Of a DNA stretch of 22,678 nt, positions 9,497 to 17,517 are shown piece by piece. Each line of letters starts with the position of its first letter. The stretch's first letter is position 1. The translations under genes were made by a program, and so were the position numbers. The stretch covers positions 33,226-55,903 of the forward strand of contig DCUN01000210.1 of NCBI GenBank assembly GCA_002327225.1, given 5' to 3'. The notes under the pieces were generated by a model. The model saw nothing but the letters and a program-made list of their open reading frames with translations, was not told the DNA's origin and ran no database searches. This DNA comes from Desulfobulbaceae bacterium UBA2213 (GTDB lineage Bacteria; Desulfobacterota; Desulfobulbia; Desulfobulbales; Desulfocapsaceae).

Positions 9497-10664
9497 CGTG
9501 TTCTTCTTCGGATACTCGGTTCAGGAATCGATTGATCAGGGTGCTTTGCCGCTCGTTGGGGAGCAGGAAGGCGTCATGGCCACATTTTGCCTCGATTTCG
9601 CAGAAACTCACATCCAGACCGTTTTTCTTCATGGCTTTCACCATATCGCGGGATTGATAGGTGGGATAGAGCCAGTCAGAGGTAAATGAAATCGCAAGTA
9701 TTTTGGCTTTTACCTTGGAAAAAGCCTCGACCTCCGAGTGGTGGCCATGCTGGAGGCCGACGTCGAAATAGTCGGCGGCTTTGGTTATGTACAGAAAGGA
9801 ATTAGCGTCGAAGCGCTGGACGAACTTCGAGCCCTGATAGCGCAGGTAGCTTTCCACCTGGAAATTGGCCTCAAAATCAAAAGCGAGATTGTCCCGATCC
9901 TGGAGGCGGCGCCCGAATTTGCTGCGCATGGCCTCATCAGAAAGATAGGTGACATGGCCGACCATCCTGGCCAGGGCCAGGCCCAGATCTGGCTTTGGGC
10001 CGCTGTAGTAATCACCTTTATTGAAATGGGGGTCAGACATGATGGCCTGGCGGCCGATCTCATTAAAGGCGATGGCGAGAGCGGAGTGACGGGTGGTGGT
10101 GGCCATCAGAATCGCGGATGCGACCATCTGCGGATAGCTGATGACCCATTCAATGACCTGCATGCCGCCGATGGAGCCGCCGACTACGGCCAGCAGTTGA
10201 GTGATGCCGAGATGATCGAGCAGGGCTTTCTGCACCTTGACCATGTCGCCGATGGTCACTACTGGAAAGTCGAGTCCGTACGGCCGCCCGGTTACGGGAT
10301 TAGGGGATGATGGCCCGGTGGTACCCATGCAGCCGCCCAGAACGTTCGAGCAGATGACGAAATATCTATCGGTATCGATGCCCTTGCCGGGGCCGACCAT
10401 GGTGTCCCACCAGCCCGGTTTGGGGTCGTCGCCGGAGTAGTAGCCAGCCACGTGGGAATCACCGGACAGGGCATGGGTGATTAGAATGACGTTGCTCTTG
10501 TCTCCATTGAGGGTCCCCATGGTTTCGTAAGCAACCGTGATCGGACCGAGCCGGGCGCCGCTTGCCAGCACAAGTTCATCGTGCGGCCCGGCAAAAGTGT
10601 AAAATTTCTTTTCAACCAGGCCAACGGAGATTCCGTTATGATCGTGTTCGATATACTCGCTCAT
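9486..10664 (-). CDS. metX: Homoserine O-acetyltransferase MetX
   Basis: A 392-residue alpha/beta hydrolase-fold acyltransferase that activates homoserine for methionine synthesis. The catalytic triad is visible: Ser164 in VVGGSIGGMQ, Asp330 in FTSDWLYP and His363 in CGHDAFLLP. LITHALSGDSHVAGYY and GCMGTTGPSS are family signatures. The gene begins 11 nt after the metY stop and overlaps metW. Because MetX-MetW pairs include enzymes that use succinyl-CoA, acetyl specificity is the likelier but unproven reading. The adjacent O-acetylhomoserine sulfhydrylase supports it. Confidence 0.95.
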   Translation of the reverse strand: MSEYIEHDHNGISVGLVEKKFYTFAGPHDELVLASGARLGPITVAYETMGTLNGDKSNVILITHALSGDSHVAGYYSGDDPKPGWWDTMVGPGKGIDTDRYFVICSNVLGGCMGTTGPSSPNPVTGRPYGLDFPVVTIGDMVKVQKALLDHLGITQLLAVVGGSIGGMQVIEWVISYPQMVASAILMATTTRHSALAIAFNEIGRQAIMSDPHFNKGDYYSGPKPDLGLALARMVGHVTYLSDEAMRSKFGRRLQDRDNLAFDFEANFQVESYLRYQGSKFVQRFDANSFLYITKAADYFDVGLQHGHHSEVEAFSKVKAKILAISFTSDWLYPTYQSRDMVKAMKKNGLDVSFCEIEAKCGHDAFLLPNERQSTLINRFLNRVSEEEHDAL

Positions 10665-10675
10665 GAGAAGTGGGC

Positions 10676-11932
10676 TCAGATGGTGTCGAGGGCCTGACCG
10701 AGATCATCACAGATATCAACAACCGCTTCTATGCCGACGGACAGCCTGACCAGATCCGGAGTGATCGACAGCTTCTGGCGGGTCGGTTCATCAAAAGACA
10801 GATACTGGGATGAGTATGGGTGGATAACCAGGGTTTTGCAATCCCCGAGGTTGGCCAGATTATAGGCCAGTTTCAGGGTGTTGATGAATTTGAAGCAGGC
10901 TGCCTGGTCAGCAAGGCCGAAGGACAGTACTCCCCCAAATCCCATGCCGTTGAACTGGGCGGCAGCCGTCTGGTGGGAAGGGCTGCGGGTAAGGCCCGGA
11001 TAGCGGACCCATTTTACCTCCGGCCGATTGCTCAGAAACTCGGCAACCTTTTGGGCGTTGGCAAGGTGTCTCTCCATGCGCAGGGCCATGGTGTCGAGGC
11101 CTAACATGGTCAGGTAGGAGTGCAGGGGTGCCTGGGTGGTGCCGAAATTTATGTGATGCTCCCGCCAGACCTTGTCGAGATAAGCCAGAGGGCCTTTGCG
11201 GTCAATAAAGGGTTTGAAGTCTGGAAAACGGTCGCTTTGCCAGTTGAAGGTGCCGCTGTCGATCACCACACCGCCGGTGGCGTCGCCGTGGCCGCTGAAA
11301 TACTTGGTGGTCGAGTGAATAACAATATCCGCCCCCAGCTCGATCGGCCGGCAGAGATAGGGGGTGGCCAGGGTGCTGTCAACCAGCAGCGGCAGGCCGT
11401 GGCGGTGGGCGATCTCAGCTGCTCTGGCGAGATCCGGCACGTCCATTTTAGGGTTACCTATGGTTTCCAGGTAAATAAATCTGGTTTTGTCGTTGATCGC
11501 CCCTTCAATGGCTGCCAGGTCTGTTGGTTCGACCATCCGGGCGGTGATAGCATACTTTTTGAAAATGTTGGCAAACAAAACATAGGTTGACATGAAGAGG
11601 GAATTGCCGGTGACGAATTCATCCCCGGCCCGCAACAAGGCCATGCAGGCATTGGTAATGGCCGCCATGCCGGAAGAGGTGACCACCGCTCCCGCGCCAC
11701 CCTCCAAGGAGGCGAGTTTTTGCTCGAGCACCTTGTTGGTGGGGTTACTGAGGCGCATATATATGTGGTCGCCAGTCTTGCCGCCGAAGGTGTCACTCAG
11801 GTTTTCAGCAGTCGGATGGAGATTGGCGGCGGATTGGTATATAGGAGGGAGGGTCGCTCCTTCCCAGTCGGCAGGGGATTGGCATTCGTGGATGACTCTG
11901 GTCCGGAAATCCTGGTATTTTGCAGACGACAT
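10676..11932 (-). CDS. metY: O-acetylhomoserine sulfhydrylase (MetY), PLP enzyme
   Basis: A 418-residue member of the Cys/Met-metabolism PLP family that makes homocysteine from O-acetylhomoserine and sulfide. The PLP lysine is Lys210 in HSTTKYFSGHGDATGG, Asp185 is in LVDSTLATPY, and YMRLSNPTNKVLE is the family N-terminal motif. The reading frame stays open to 11995, but the ATG at 11932 (MSSAKYQDFR) has AAAGGAG about 8 nt upstream and gives the usual family length, so I use it. It heads the metY-metX-metW run. The protein could instead be a MetZ or cystathionine gamma-synthase relative, but length and context favour MetY. Confidence 0.93.
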   Translation of the reverse strand: MSSAKYQDFRTRVIHECQSPADWEGATLPPIYQSAANLHPTAENLSDTFGGKTGDHIYMRLSNPTNKVLEQKLASLEGGAGAVVTSSGMAAITNACMALLRAGDEFVTGNSLFMSTYVLFANIFKKYAITARMVEPTDLAAIEGAINDKTRFIYLETIGNPKMDVPDLARAAEIAHRHGLPLLVDSTLATPYLCRPIELGADIVIHSTTKYFSGHGDATGGVVIDSGTFNWQSDRFPDFKPFIDRKGPLAYLDKVWREHHINFGTTQAPLHSYLTMLGLDTMALRMERHLANAQKVAEFLSNRPEVKWVRYPGLTRSPSHQTAAAQFNGMGFGGVLSFGLADQAACFKFINTLKLAYNLANLGDCKTLVIHPYSSQYLSFDEPTRQKLSITPDLVRLSVGIEAVVDICDDLGQALDTI

Positions 11933-12015
11933 TGCGGTCTCCTTTGATGCTGTCAGGTTACATGAAAGAGTTGACGGATAATAAAACTGTTGCAAGCCTT
12001 AAAGACCAAAACACC

Positions 12016-12035
12016 CTTAACAGGGGTACGTTAAG
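12016..12035. repeat. Small inverted repeat in the metY leader
   Basis: CTTAAC and GTTAAG are separated by 8 nt, about 85 nt before the metY start. It is a possible operator or weak hairpin. I looked for a SAM riboswitch pattern in this 5' region and did not recognise one. Confidence 0.3.
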
Positions 12036-12061
12036 CTGATATTGTGCAAAATAGATGGAGA

Positions 12062-12436
12062 TTAAAGCAGGTCCGCTAATACTTCGCATGAACGACAGAT
12101 CTTCATTTTTTCCTTCCAGTTTTGTTGGCTCTTGCATTCACAGATGGTGCCGTTTATGAACCAGCAGAGTTTGCCGGCTTGAAATTCCCATGCCGGGCAA
12201 CGTTTGCGCCGTTGGGGGGGGCATTTTTTTACGATCCAGCAGGATTTAAGGACTTTATCGCTGGTTCTGGTTCTGGAGAGCAGAAAAAAAATCTGGCGCT
12301 CCACATGGGATGGAATCGTACGCCAGCCTTGCTCATAGCTGTGAACCGCCTTTATTGAGACACCCAGAAGTTCGGCCACTTCTTTCTGGGTTTTGTCTAA
12401 TACTTTCCTGGCCTTCAGGAATTCTTCACTTTCCAC
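12062..12436 (-). CDS. XRE-type HTH regulator with two-CW-like cysteine-rich C-terminus
   Basis: A 124-residue protein. Residues 5-50 form a Cro/C1-type helix-turn-helix (TQKEVAELLGVSIKAVHSYE). Residues 66-117 hold eight cysteines (66, 72, 80, 91, 99, 101, 114, 117), with CW, CPAWEF and CW repeats that resemble the two-CW cysteine-rich modules of deltaproteobacterial proteins. The cysteines probably bind zinc or an Fe-S cluster, so the protein may sense metal, redox or sulfur state (inference). The start is GTG with GGAG about 7 nt upstream; no in-frame ATG fits. It has its own promoter and an upstream palindrome, and lies 129 nt before metY on the same strand. It could therefore autoregulate or control the sulfur genes. 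Confidence 0.82.
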   Translation of the reverse strand: MESEEFLKARKVLDKTQKEVAELLGVSIKAVHSYEQGWRTIPSHVERQIFFLLSRTRTSDKVLKSCWIVKKCPPQRRKRCPAWEFQAGKLCWFINGTICECKSQQNWKEKMKICRSCEVLADLL

Positions 12437-12464
12437 TGCATACTCCGGCTAAATTTTTTTGATA

Positions 12465-12492
12465 ATTTTAGGAAGTTCTTAAACTTGGTCAA
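12465..12492 (-). promoter_or_regulatory. Sigma-70-like promoter of the XRE regulator gene
   Basis: Reading the minus strand, TTGACC (12492-12487) and TAAAAT (12470-12465) are spaced by 16 nt in an AT-rich tract. Each matches the consensus at five or nearly five of six positions. The predicted transcript would begin about 20 nt before the GTG start. Confidence 0.55.
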
Positions 12493-12506
12493 TATATAAC
12501 ATATTG

Positions 12507-12521
12507 TACCACATAGTGGTA
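12507..12521. promoter_or_regulatory. Operator-like palindrome upstream of the XRE promoter
   Basis: TACCAC-ATA-GTGGTA is a perfect 6-bp dyad with a 3-nt centre, lying 14 nt upstream of the -35 element. Its size suits a dimeric HTH regulator. The position upstream of -35 fits activation, or DNA looping, better than simple promoter occlusion. Confidence 0.5.
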
Positions 12522-12624
12522 TAGGTAATATTGATTGCTTCTTTGGGGACCATGGCTGGCCGGATCCGCGCATGATTCGGAGCTGAGAGTATTTCCCCCT
12601 TCTGACCTTTTGAAAGTTCGTTTG

Positions 12625-13395
12625 TCATTCCCACTTCTCCCGGTCACTGTTACGTTCCAGAACGCACTTGTTTTTCAGATAATCCAATCCAGCGTGATTG
12701 GTCAGATCAAGATGAATCGGAGTGACTGAGATATAGCCGGCGCTGATGACGTTGGCGTCGGTATCCTCATCCGGATCCAGATGAGGTGTGCCGCCTCCTA
12801 TCCAGTAATGTTTACGCCCCCATGGGTCAAATGTCTCCTGGATGGCATTTTCCCAGAGTCTTCGTCCCTGGCGGGTAACTTTCACCCCGCGTATTGTCTC
12901 AATTGCCGGGATATTGGCATTGAGAAGAGTGTTTTCGGGCAAGCCCTGTTCCAGAATGATACCGGCAAGCCAGGCCGCCACACGCCCGGCAACAGTAAAA
13001 TCATACGGGCTGGTTCCTGCCAGGGAGACTGCAAGGGAGGGAATCCCGTACATGGTACCTTCCACCGCCGCCGATACTGTGCCTGAATAGGCAATGTCAT
13101 CCCCCAGATTGGGGCCGGGGTTGATCCCTGAGACCAGAAGATCCGGCTGATGTTCAAGAATCTTCTTTAAACCGATGGCCACGCAGTCGGTGGGGGTACC
13201 GTCAATTGAATAGAAATTATCCTGAACCTTGGTGACCTTGAGGGGGCGATTCATGGTCAGCGAGTGCGATACTGCGGAATTATCCCGATCGGGGGCGATT
13301 ACCACACAACGGGCCAGGGGATAAAGGGCGGCTGCGAGAACCTGGAGGCCCGGGCTGTGGATTCCATCGTCATTGGTAATGAGGATAATCGGCAT
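12625..13395 (-). CDS. surE: 5'/3'-nucleotidase SurE
   Basis: A 256-residue SurE, a metal-dependent phosphatase that hydrolyses nucleoside monophosphates and is linked to survival in stationary phase. Metal ligands Asp9 and Asp10 are in LITNDDGIHSPG, Ser40 in DRDNSAVSHSLT, and Asn92 in SGINPGPNLGDD; GTPTDCV is also present. The frame is open upstream to 13533, overlapping the kinase gene, but the extra 46 residues match nothing. The ATG at 13395 gives the canonical MPIILITNDDG start, although without a strong ribosome binding site. It follows the histidine kinase gene by 67 nt on the same strand. Confidence 0.95.
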   Translation of the reverse strand: MPIILITNDDGIHSPGLQVLAAALYPLARCVVIAPDRDNSAVSHSLTMNRPLKVTKVQDNFYSIDGTPTDCVAIGLKKILEHQPDLLVSGINPGPNLGDDIAYSGTVSAAVEGTMYGIPSLAVSLAGTSPYDFTVAGRVAAWLAGIILEQGLPENTLLNANIPAIETIRGVKVTRQGRRLWENAIQETFDPWGRKHYWIGGGTPHLDPDEDTDANVISAGYISVTPIHLDLTNHAGLDYLKNKCVLERNSDREKWE

Positions 13396-13462
13396 ATCGT
13401 CAAAAACTTTTTGTCTCTGAATGAAGGAGCATTGAGACTTATGGAGAGTGTAGAAAATAAAG

Positions 13463-15178
13463 TTATGGCAGGGGCAAGTGTACACTGAACAGGGCGCCGC
13501 CAAGCTCTGACCGTCCTGCCTCAATGGTGCCATGATGGGCCATGACTATCTGTTTGACAATGGCCAATCCCAGTCCTGTTCCATCGACACGTCTTGTGAA
13601 AAAAGGTTCAAAGATTTTCTCTCTGATGTCTTTGTCAATCCCTGTTCCGTTATCACCGACCCGCAAGATGATTTCTCCCTGGCTCTCGGAGATGTTCAGC
13701 TCTTCTGCTTCAATGCTGATAACCTCAGCGCCTTGGGGACAAAAAGGCAGGGCGTTCTGAATCAGATGGTTGAGGACAGTGAAGATCTGGTGCTGGTCAG
13801 CCCAGAGTGAATAGCTGGGATCTATTTTGATCTGGAGGGTGCAGCTGGCAGGCCATAAGGGATCCGCCTTGCTGACCTGAAGGACTTCATCCAGACATTT
13901 TTTCAGGGAAAACCACTCACGCTCCGTTGTTTCCGGTTTGGCGAATTTAAGAAAGTCGGAGATAGTGCGTGTCAGGCGGTTGGATTCACGGAGGATGATA
14001 TTGATGAGTGCCCGGTTGGTTCTTTGCTCGGGGGAATCGGGCAGGGAAAACTCATTGGCTAGGATCTGGGCCGAGCCGGAGATGGCAGTGAGCGGATTTC
14101 TGAAATCATGGGCAATGCCGGCGCTGATCCGTCCTATGGCGGCCAGTTTTTCAGCCTGACGCATCTGTTGTTCCAAACGTTCTACTTCACTGATATCCTG
14201 AATAGTCAGGACCTTGCAATTCCGGTACTGGTACATCGCATGCTCATGCGGTGTAGACTCTGTTGGAAATTGCAGCTTGGCGCAGGAGTATCCGACCCTG
14301 ATTTCCACACCATCCTGGCGTAAAAGATTAGCAGTGAGGCGTGATCCATTATTTTCAAGGTCAAGGGTTGGAAAAACCTGGAAAAGTTGCTGTCCTGAAA
14401 GGGCAGTGGCCGGATACCCGGTGATGTGGCCGATCGCATTGTTTGCCGAGGTGATCCGGTTGCTGTCATCGATAGTGATAATGCCGGTGGCGATATCATC
14501 GAAAATCTGTTTGTAGAGCAGGGAGAGGCTGTCAAAGCTTCTGACCGTATCAGAAAGCGCGGCCTCGGTTTTGAGCAGTCGGCGCACAAATATGGCGCTG
14601 AGGATAGCGGCCAGGAAAAAGGTCAGTCCCAGTACAGCGAAATGATTAATACTGGTGAGCAGATTCTGCTCTTGAAAAAAGTCGTAGCGGTTGAGAAAGG
14701 CAGGATATATTTTTATTTGCTCAAGTCCAAGGGCCAGGCCGTATTGCAGGCTTGCCGCCGCTGCCGCTACCAGACCGCCTTTAGGCGGAAGAATCAGGCC
14801 TCCGGCAATAATGGGGAAAAAGTAGAGAGGGGAAAATGCTGAGTGTGAGGAACCAGTAAAGTAAACGAGAAGGGTGACAAGAAAAATATCAAGTTGATTC
14901 TGGATGAAGGCAAAGTGGTGGGGATCAACTTTGCCGGTCAGCAGAAAAAAAGCTGAACCGATGGTCAGAAGATAGACACAGCAGATAAAGACAAGGAGCC
15001 AGTAGTAGGGTGGGAGAATGATCTCAAGTTGACCGCTCTGGAGAAAAACACTTATTCCAAGGAGCAGGGTGTAGAGAATGACCCGGAGCAGGAGCATCCA
15101 CAGAAGCTGGCCTTTCAGGAGTTTGTCCAGGGCTTTTCCTGTCTGGTGGGTCCGGGTGATGAAGGTCTTGAAATCCAA
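13463..15178 (-). CDS. Membrane sensor histidine kinase, PilS/NtrB-like
   Basis: A 571-residue kinase. About six membrane segments occupy residues 25-48, 58-82, 95-108, 115-132, 136-152 and 180-200. A PAS domain follows at about 220-330. The dimerisation helix AIGRISAGIAHDFRNP carries phospho-acceptor His357. The ATPase part has an N box near 471 (LIQNALPF), DNGTGI at 509-514 and GTGLGLAI at 533-540. The start is TTG at 15178, with an in-frame TGA four codons further up, so no longer form exists. An internal ATG at residue 28 would cut into the first membrane segment. It pairs with the sigma-54 regulator encoded just upstream. The layout is like PilS, but no pilus gene is in view. Confidence 0.92.
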   Translation of the reverse strand: MDFKTFITRTHQTGKALDKLLKGQLLWMLLLRVILYTLLLGISVFLQSGQLEIILPPYYWLLVFICCVYLLTIGSAFFLLTGKVDPHHFAFIQNQLDIFLVTLLVYFTGSSHSAFSPLYFFPIIAGGLILPPKGGLVAAAAASLQYGLALGLEQIKIYPAFLNRYDFFQEQNLLTSINHFAVLGLTFFLAAILSAIFVRRLLKTEAALSDTVRSFDSLSLLYKQIFDDIATGIITIDDSNRITSANNAIGHITGYPATALSGQQLFQVFPTLDLENNGSRLTANLLRQDGVEIRVGYSCAKLQFPTESTPHEHAMYQYRNCKVLTIQDISEVERLEQQMRQAEKLAAIGRISAGIAHDFRNPLTAISGSAQILANEFSLPDSPEQRTNRALINIILRESNRLTRTISDFLKFAKPETTEREWFSLKKCLDEVLQVSKADPLWPASCTLQIKIDPSYSLWADQHQIFTVLNHLIQNALPFCPQGAEVISIEAEELNISESQGEIILRVGDNGTGIDKDIREKIFEPFFTRRVDGTGLGLAIVKQIVMAHHGTIEAGRSELGGALFSVHLPLP

Positions 15179-15221
15179 GATAGCAGCTCAGGTAGAGATT
15201 TTCAGACTAAGCCGCTGTAAA

Positions 15222-15243
15222 AAATAACATGGCCATGTTATTT
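15222..15243. repeat. Perfect 22-nt palindrome between regulator and kinase genes
   Basis: The left arm AAATAACATGG is joined to its exact reverse complement. The flanks (GCCGCTG before, CAACGGC after) can pair further, with one mismatch or wobble, making a longer hairpin. On the transcribed minus strand the stem is followed by a short U-rich run, which fits an attenuator or processing site that would lower kinase and surE expression relative to the regulator. An operator is the alternative. Confidence 0.6.
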
Positions 15244-15254
15244 CGCAACGGCTC

Positions 15255-16634
15255 CTAAGCGTCTTCAATGCCATATTTTTTTACCTTATAGCGCAAAGAA
15301 CGAAAACTGATGCGTAACAGTTCTGCTGCCCGCATCTTTGAGTGGCCGCTTTTTTCCAGGGCAAAGTAAATAATTCTTTTTTCCAGGTCATTGATAACCT
15401 CTTCCAGACCTCGCTCAAAGAGTTCTTCCTTACAGGCTACGGCTTGAAACAAAGGATCGGCTCCGCTCTTGTTTCTCTTCTCTGAGCGGTGCGCTGAGAG
15501 GGTCAGGCTTTCCGGCAGGATAATGTTGGAGTTCTCGAGTGCGACCCCTCGTTCAATAATGTTTTCCAGTTCACGAACATTGCCGGGAAAATCGTAGTCC
15601 ATCAGGACCTGCATCCCGTAAGAGGAGATATCCTGAACCTCTTTCCCCAGTAACCGTGAATGCTTTTGCAGAAAATGGTTCACCAGCAGCGGTACGTCAC
15701 CCTTACGTTCACGTAAAGGAGGCATGCGGATGGGTACCACCGCCAGACGGTAGAAAAGATCTTCTCGGAAGCGTCCAGCGATGATTTCTTCTTCAAGCAC
15801 GCGGTTGGTGGCGGCAATAATACGGACATTCACCCGTTCAATTCTGGTTGAGCCTACGGGCTTGACCTCTCTTTCCTGCAGAACCCTGAGCAGTTTGGTC
15901 TGGATAATAGGGGTCAACTCGCCGATTTCATCGAGGAAGGCAGTGCCGTTGTTGGCCAGTTGGAAAAGACCGGGTTTGTCGGTGATGGCTCCGGTAAAGG
16001 AGCCCTTGACATGGCCGAAGAGCTCACTCTCCATAAGGTCTTCAGGGATGGCGCTGCAGGTTATCGGCACAAAGGGGTGGTCGGCCACCTTGCTGTGCTG
16101 GTGGATAGCCTGGGCAACGAGTTCCTTGCCGGTCCCTGACTCACCATAGATTATAACATTGGCAGGTGTCGGGGCAACGCGCTGGATCAGGTCGAAGATC
16201 TTGACCATCTCCTGACTCCTGCCAATGATACCGGGAAAGGCATCGGCGGCAGAAGGGCCAGGTGATTCGCTTCTGTTACGGGCCGTGGCAGAGCGGATAA
16301 TGTTCTTGATATCGGCCACATTGAACGGTTTGCTGATATAATCAAAGGCACCGTCTTTCATGGCGGTAACAGCATCATCCGGTGAAACAAAGGCGGTGAT
16401 CAGGATCACGGGTAAGGTCGGGTATTTTCCTTTGATGCTGTGCAGGAGATCAAGGCCGCCTACGCCGGGCATACGGATATCGCTGATGACAAGATCAAAG
16501 CTGTTGTCCTCAAGGCAGCGGAGGGCAGCAGCGCCATCCCCTCGTGTCTCGACCTTATACCCTTCCTTCTGCAGCAGGATTTCGAGAAAATCCCGCATGC
16601 TCTGTTCGTCATCAACAATCAGAATAGATGTCAT
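15255..16634 (-). CDS. Sigma-54-dependent response regulator, PilR/NtrC-like
   Basis: A 459-residue NtrC-family activator. The receiver domain (1-120) has acidic residues Asp8 and Asp9 and phospho-acceptor Asp52 (ISDIRMPG). The AAA+ domain has Walker A GESGTGKE at 164-171, the sigma-54 contact loop GSFTGA at 211-216 and Walker B AFLDEIGEL near 232-240. The C-terminal Fis-type HTH is at about 430-455, ending SFRSLRYKVKKYGI, close to the PilR pattern. It activates sigma-54 promoters when phosphorylated by its kinase. The ATG overlaps the stop of the GIY-YIG gene as ATGA. Its target genes are not evident in the window. Confidence 0.95.
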   Translation of the reverse strand: MTSILIVDDEQSMRDFLEILLQKEGYKVETRGDGAAALRCLEDNSFDLVISDIRMPGVGGLDLLHSIKGKYPTLPVILITAFVSPDDAVTAMKDGAFDYISKPFNVADIKNIIRSATARNRSESPGPSAADAFPGIIGRSQEMVKIFDLIQRVAPTPANVIIYGESGTGKELVAQAIHQHSKVADHPFVPITCSAIPEDLMESELFGHVKGSFTGAITDKPGLFQLANNGTAFLDEIGELTPIIQTKLLRVLQEREVKPVGSTRIERVNVRIIAATNRVLEEEIIAGRFREDLFYRLAVVPIRMPPLRERKGDVPLLVNHFLQKHSRLLGKEVQDISSYGMQVLMDYDFPGNVRELENIIERGVALENSNIILPESLTLSAHRSEKRNKSGADPLFQAVACKEELFERGLEEVINDLEKRIIYFALEKSGHSKMRAAELLRISFRSLRYKVKKYGIEDA

Positions 16635-16906
16635 GGCAGATCACTGCCCTGTTGCTTCCCTTGCAGCACCAATTGGCTTTTTCGCGATTTTTTGAACTTT
16701 TTGATATGATGTTCACGACTGGTTGCGGCGGATCTGGATGGCGCCTCTTCGCTGTAGACAAGGGCAACCGGTCGGCGTGATCTGGTATACTTTGCACCCT
16801 TTGGCCCGGAGTTGTGTTCCAGGATGCGTTTTTGAAGGTTTTTGGTGATGCCGGTATAGAGGCTGTTGTCGTCGCAGCGGACGATATAGATATACCAGGA
16901 ATCCAT
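16631..16906 (-). CDS. Small GIY-YIG domain protein (YhbQ/UPF0213-like)
   Basis: A 91-residue single-domain GIY-YIG protein. The signature appears as WYIYIVRCDDNSLYTGIT (residues 4-21), followed by a conserved Arg (RILEHN) and the KYTRSRRPVALVY segment. Stand-alone members of this size are common and are thought to be structure-specific DNA nucleases, but their cellular role is poorly defined. Its TGA overlaps the start of the regulator gene by 4 nt, so the two are translationally coupled. A GGGGAGAG stretch lies upstream of the ATG. Confidence 0.9.
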   Translation of the reverse strand: MDSWYIYIVRCDDNSLYTGITKNLQKRILEHNSGPKGAKYTRSRRPVALVYSEEAPSRSAATSREHHIKKFKKSRKSQLVLQGKQQGSDLP

Positions 16907-16943
16907 GCCTGTTCTCTCCCCTAATCAGTAAACAAAGAACCTG

Positions 16944-17474
16944 TTACCAGGTGCGGACACGGCCGGTGTCCAGATGGATAAAGTCAGATTGAGGATAATA
17001 TCCAACCCCGCCGCGCTGAAAAGCCGTGGCAATGCGGTGCAGTCGACCGGTCTTAATAGAGGGGAGCCGTATGTCTATGGCCTTGCCGCTCATGTGCAGG
17101 CTGTGGCTGGCAACGCCGCCGTTGTTGCCACGCAGCATGCTGTTGGTCTGAGGTGATCGATATCCAGAGATCACCTCAAAAAATTCTTTTGAACCGGTGG
17201 CCTGTCGCAGATCGTGGAGAATGTCAAGAAGGGTCGGGTCGATGGGGTGGGTCTCTCCCGTTCTGAAATCTTTGAGGAAATTGTTGATTTTTGTCAAGGC
17301 GCTGGGAATATGGCGGCCATTTTTGAAATAGACAAGAGATAATTCTTTCGAGGTGTGGGTATGATAAAAAGAGAGGCTCCTCTCTTCAAACCGGGCCAGT
17401 AAAGAGCAGGGAGATGAGAGTAAAAGAAGGGGGGCCATGGCTATTGCCCGCCCAAGAAACTTTCGTCGATTCAT
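16944..17474 (-). CDS. DUF882/YcbK-type murein endopeptidase (MepK-like), Tat-type signal
   Basis: A 176-residue exported protein of the peptidase M15 / DUF882 family. E. coli MepK of this family cleaves 3-3 (mDAP-mDAP) peptidoglycan cross-links. The N-terminus MNRRKFLGRAIAMAPLLLLS is a twin-arginine-like signal. The zinc site is visible as SGYRSPQTN, His127 and Asp134 in HMSGKAID, and His167 in FIHLD. It lies 43 nt downstream of the L,D-transpeptidase gene on the same strand, the usual ycbB-ycbK pairing: one enzyme makes 3-3 links and the other opens them. The signal links it to the Tat system, whose tatC is nearby on the opposite strand. Confidence 0.92.
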   Translation of the reverse strand: MNRRKFLGRAIAMAPLLLLSSPCSLLARFEERSLSFYHTHTSKELSLVYFKNGRHIPSALTKINNFLKDFRTGETHPIDPTLLDILHDLRQATGSKEFFEVISGYRSPQTNSMLRGNNGGVASHSLHMSGKAIDIRLPSIKTGRLHRIATAFQRGGVGYYPQSDFIHLDTGRVRTW

Positions 17475-17517
17475 TGGTTATATCCTGTATCTTGTTAGGT
17501 GAACATTTGTAAAAGGC

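Noticed and set aside
11933..11995. N-terminal extension of MetY by 21 residues
   Set aside because: The ATG at 11932 has a strong AAAGGAG at the right distance and gives the usual family length.
11933..12061. SAM riboswitch before metY
   Set aside because: I found only one short inverted repeat and none of the multi-helix patterns expected of the common SAM riboswitch classes.
13396..13533. N-terminal extension of SurE by 46 residues
   Set aside because: It overlaps the kinase gene and precedes the canonical MPIILITNDDG start; SurE proteins normally begin there.
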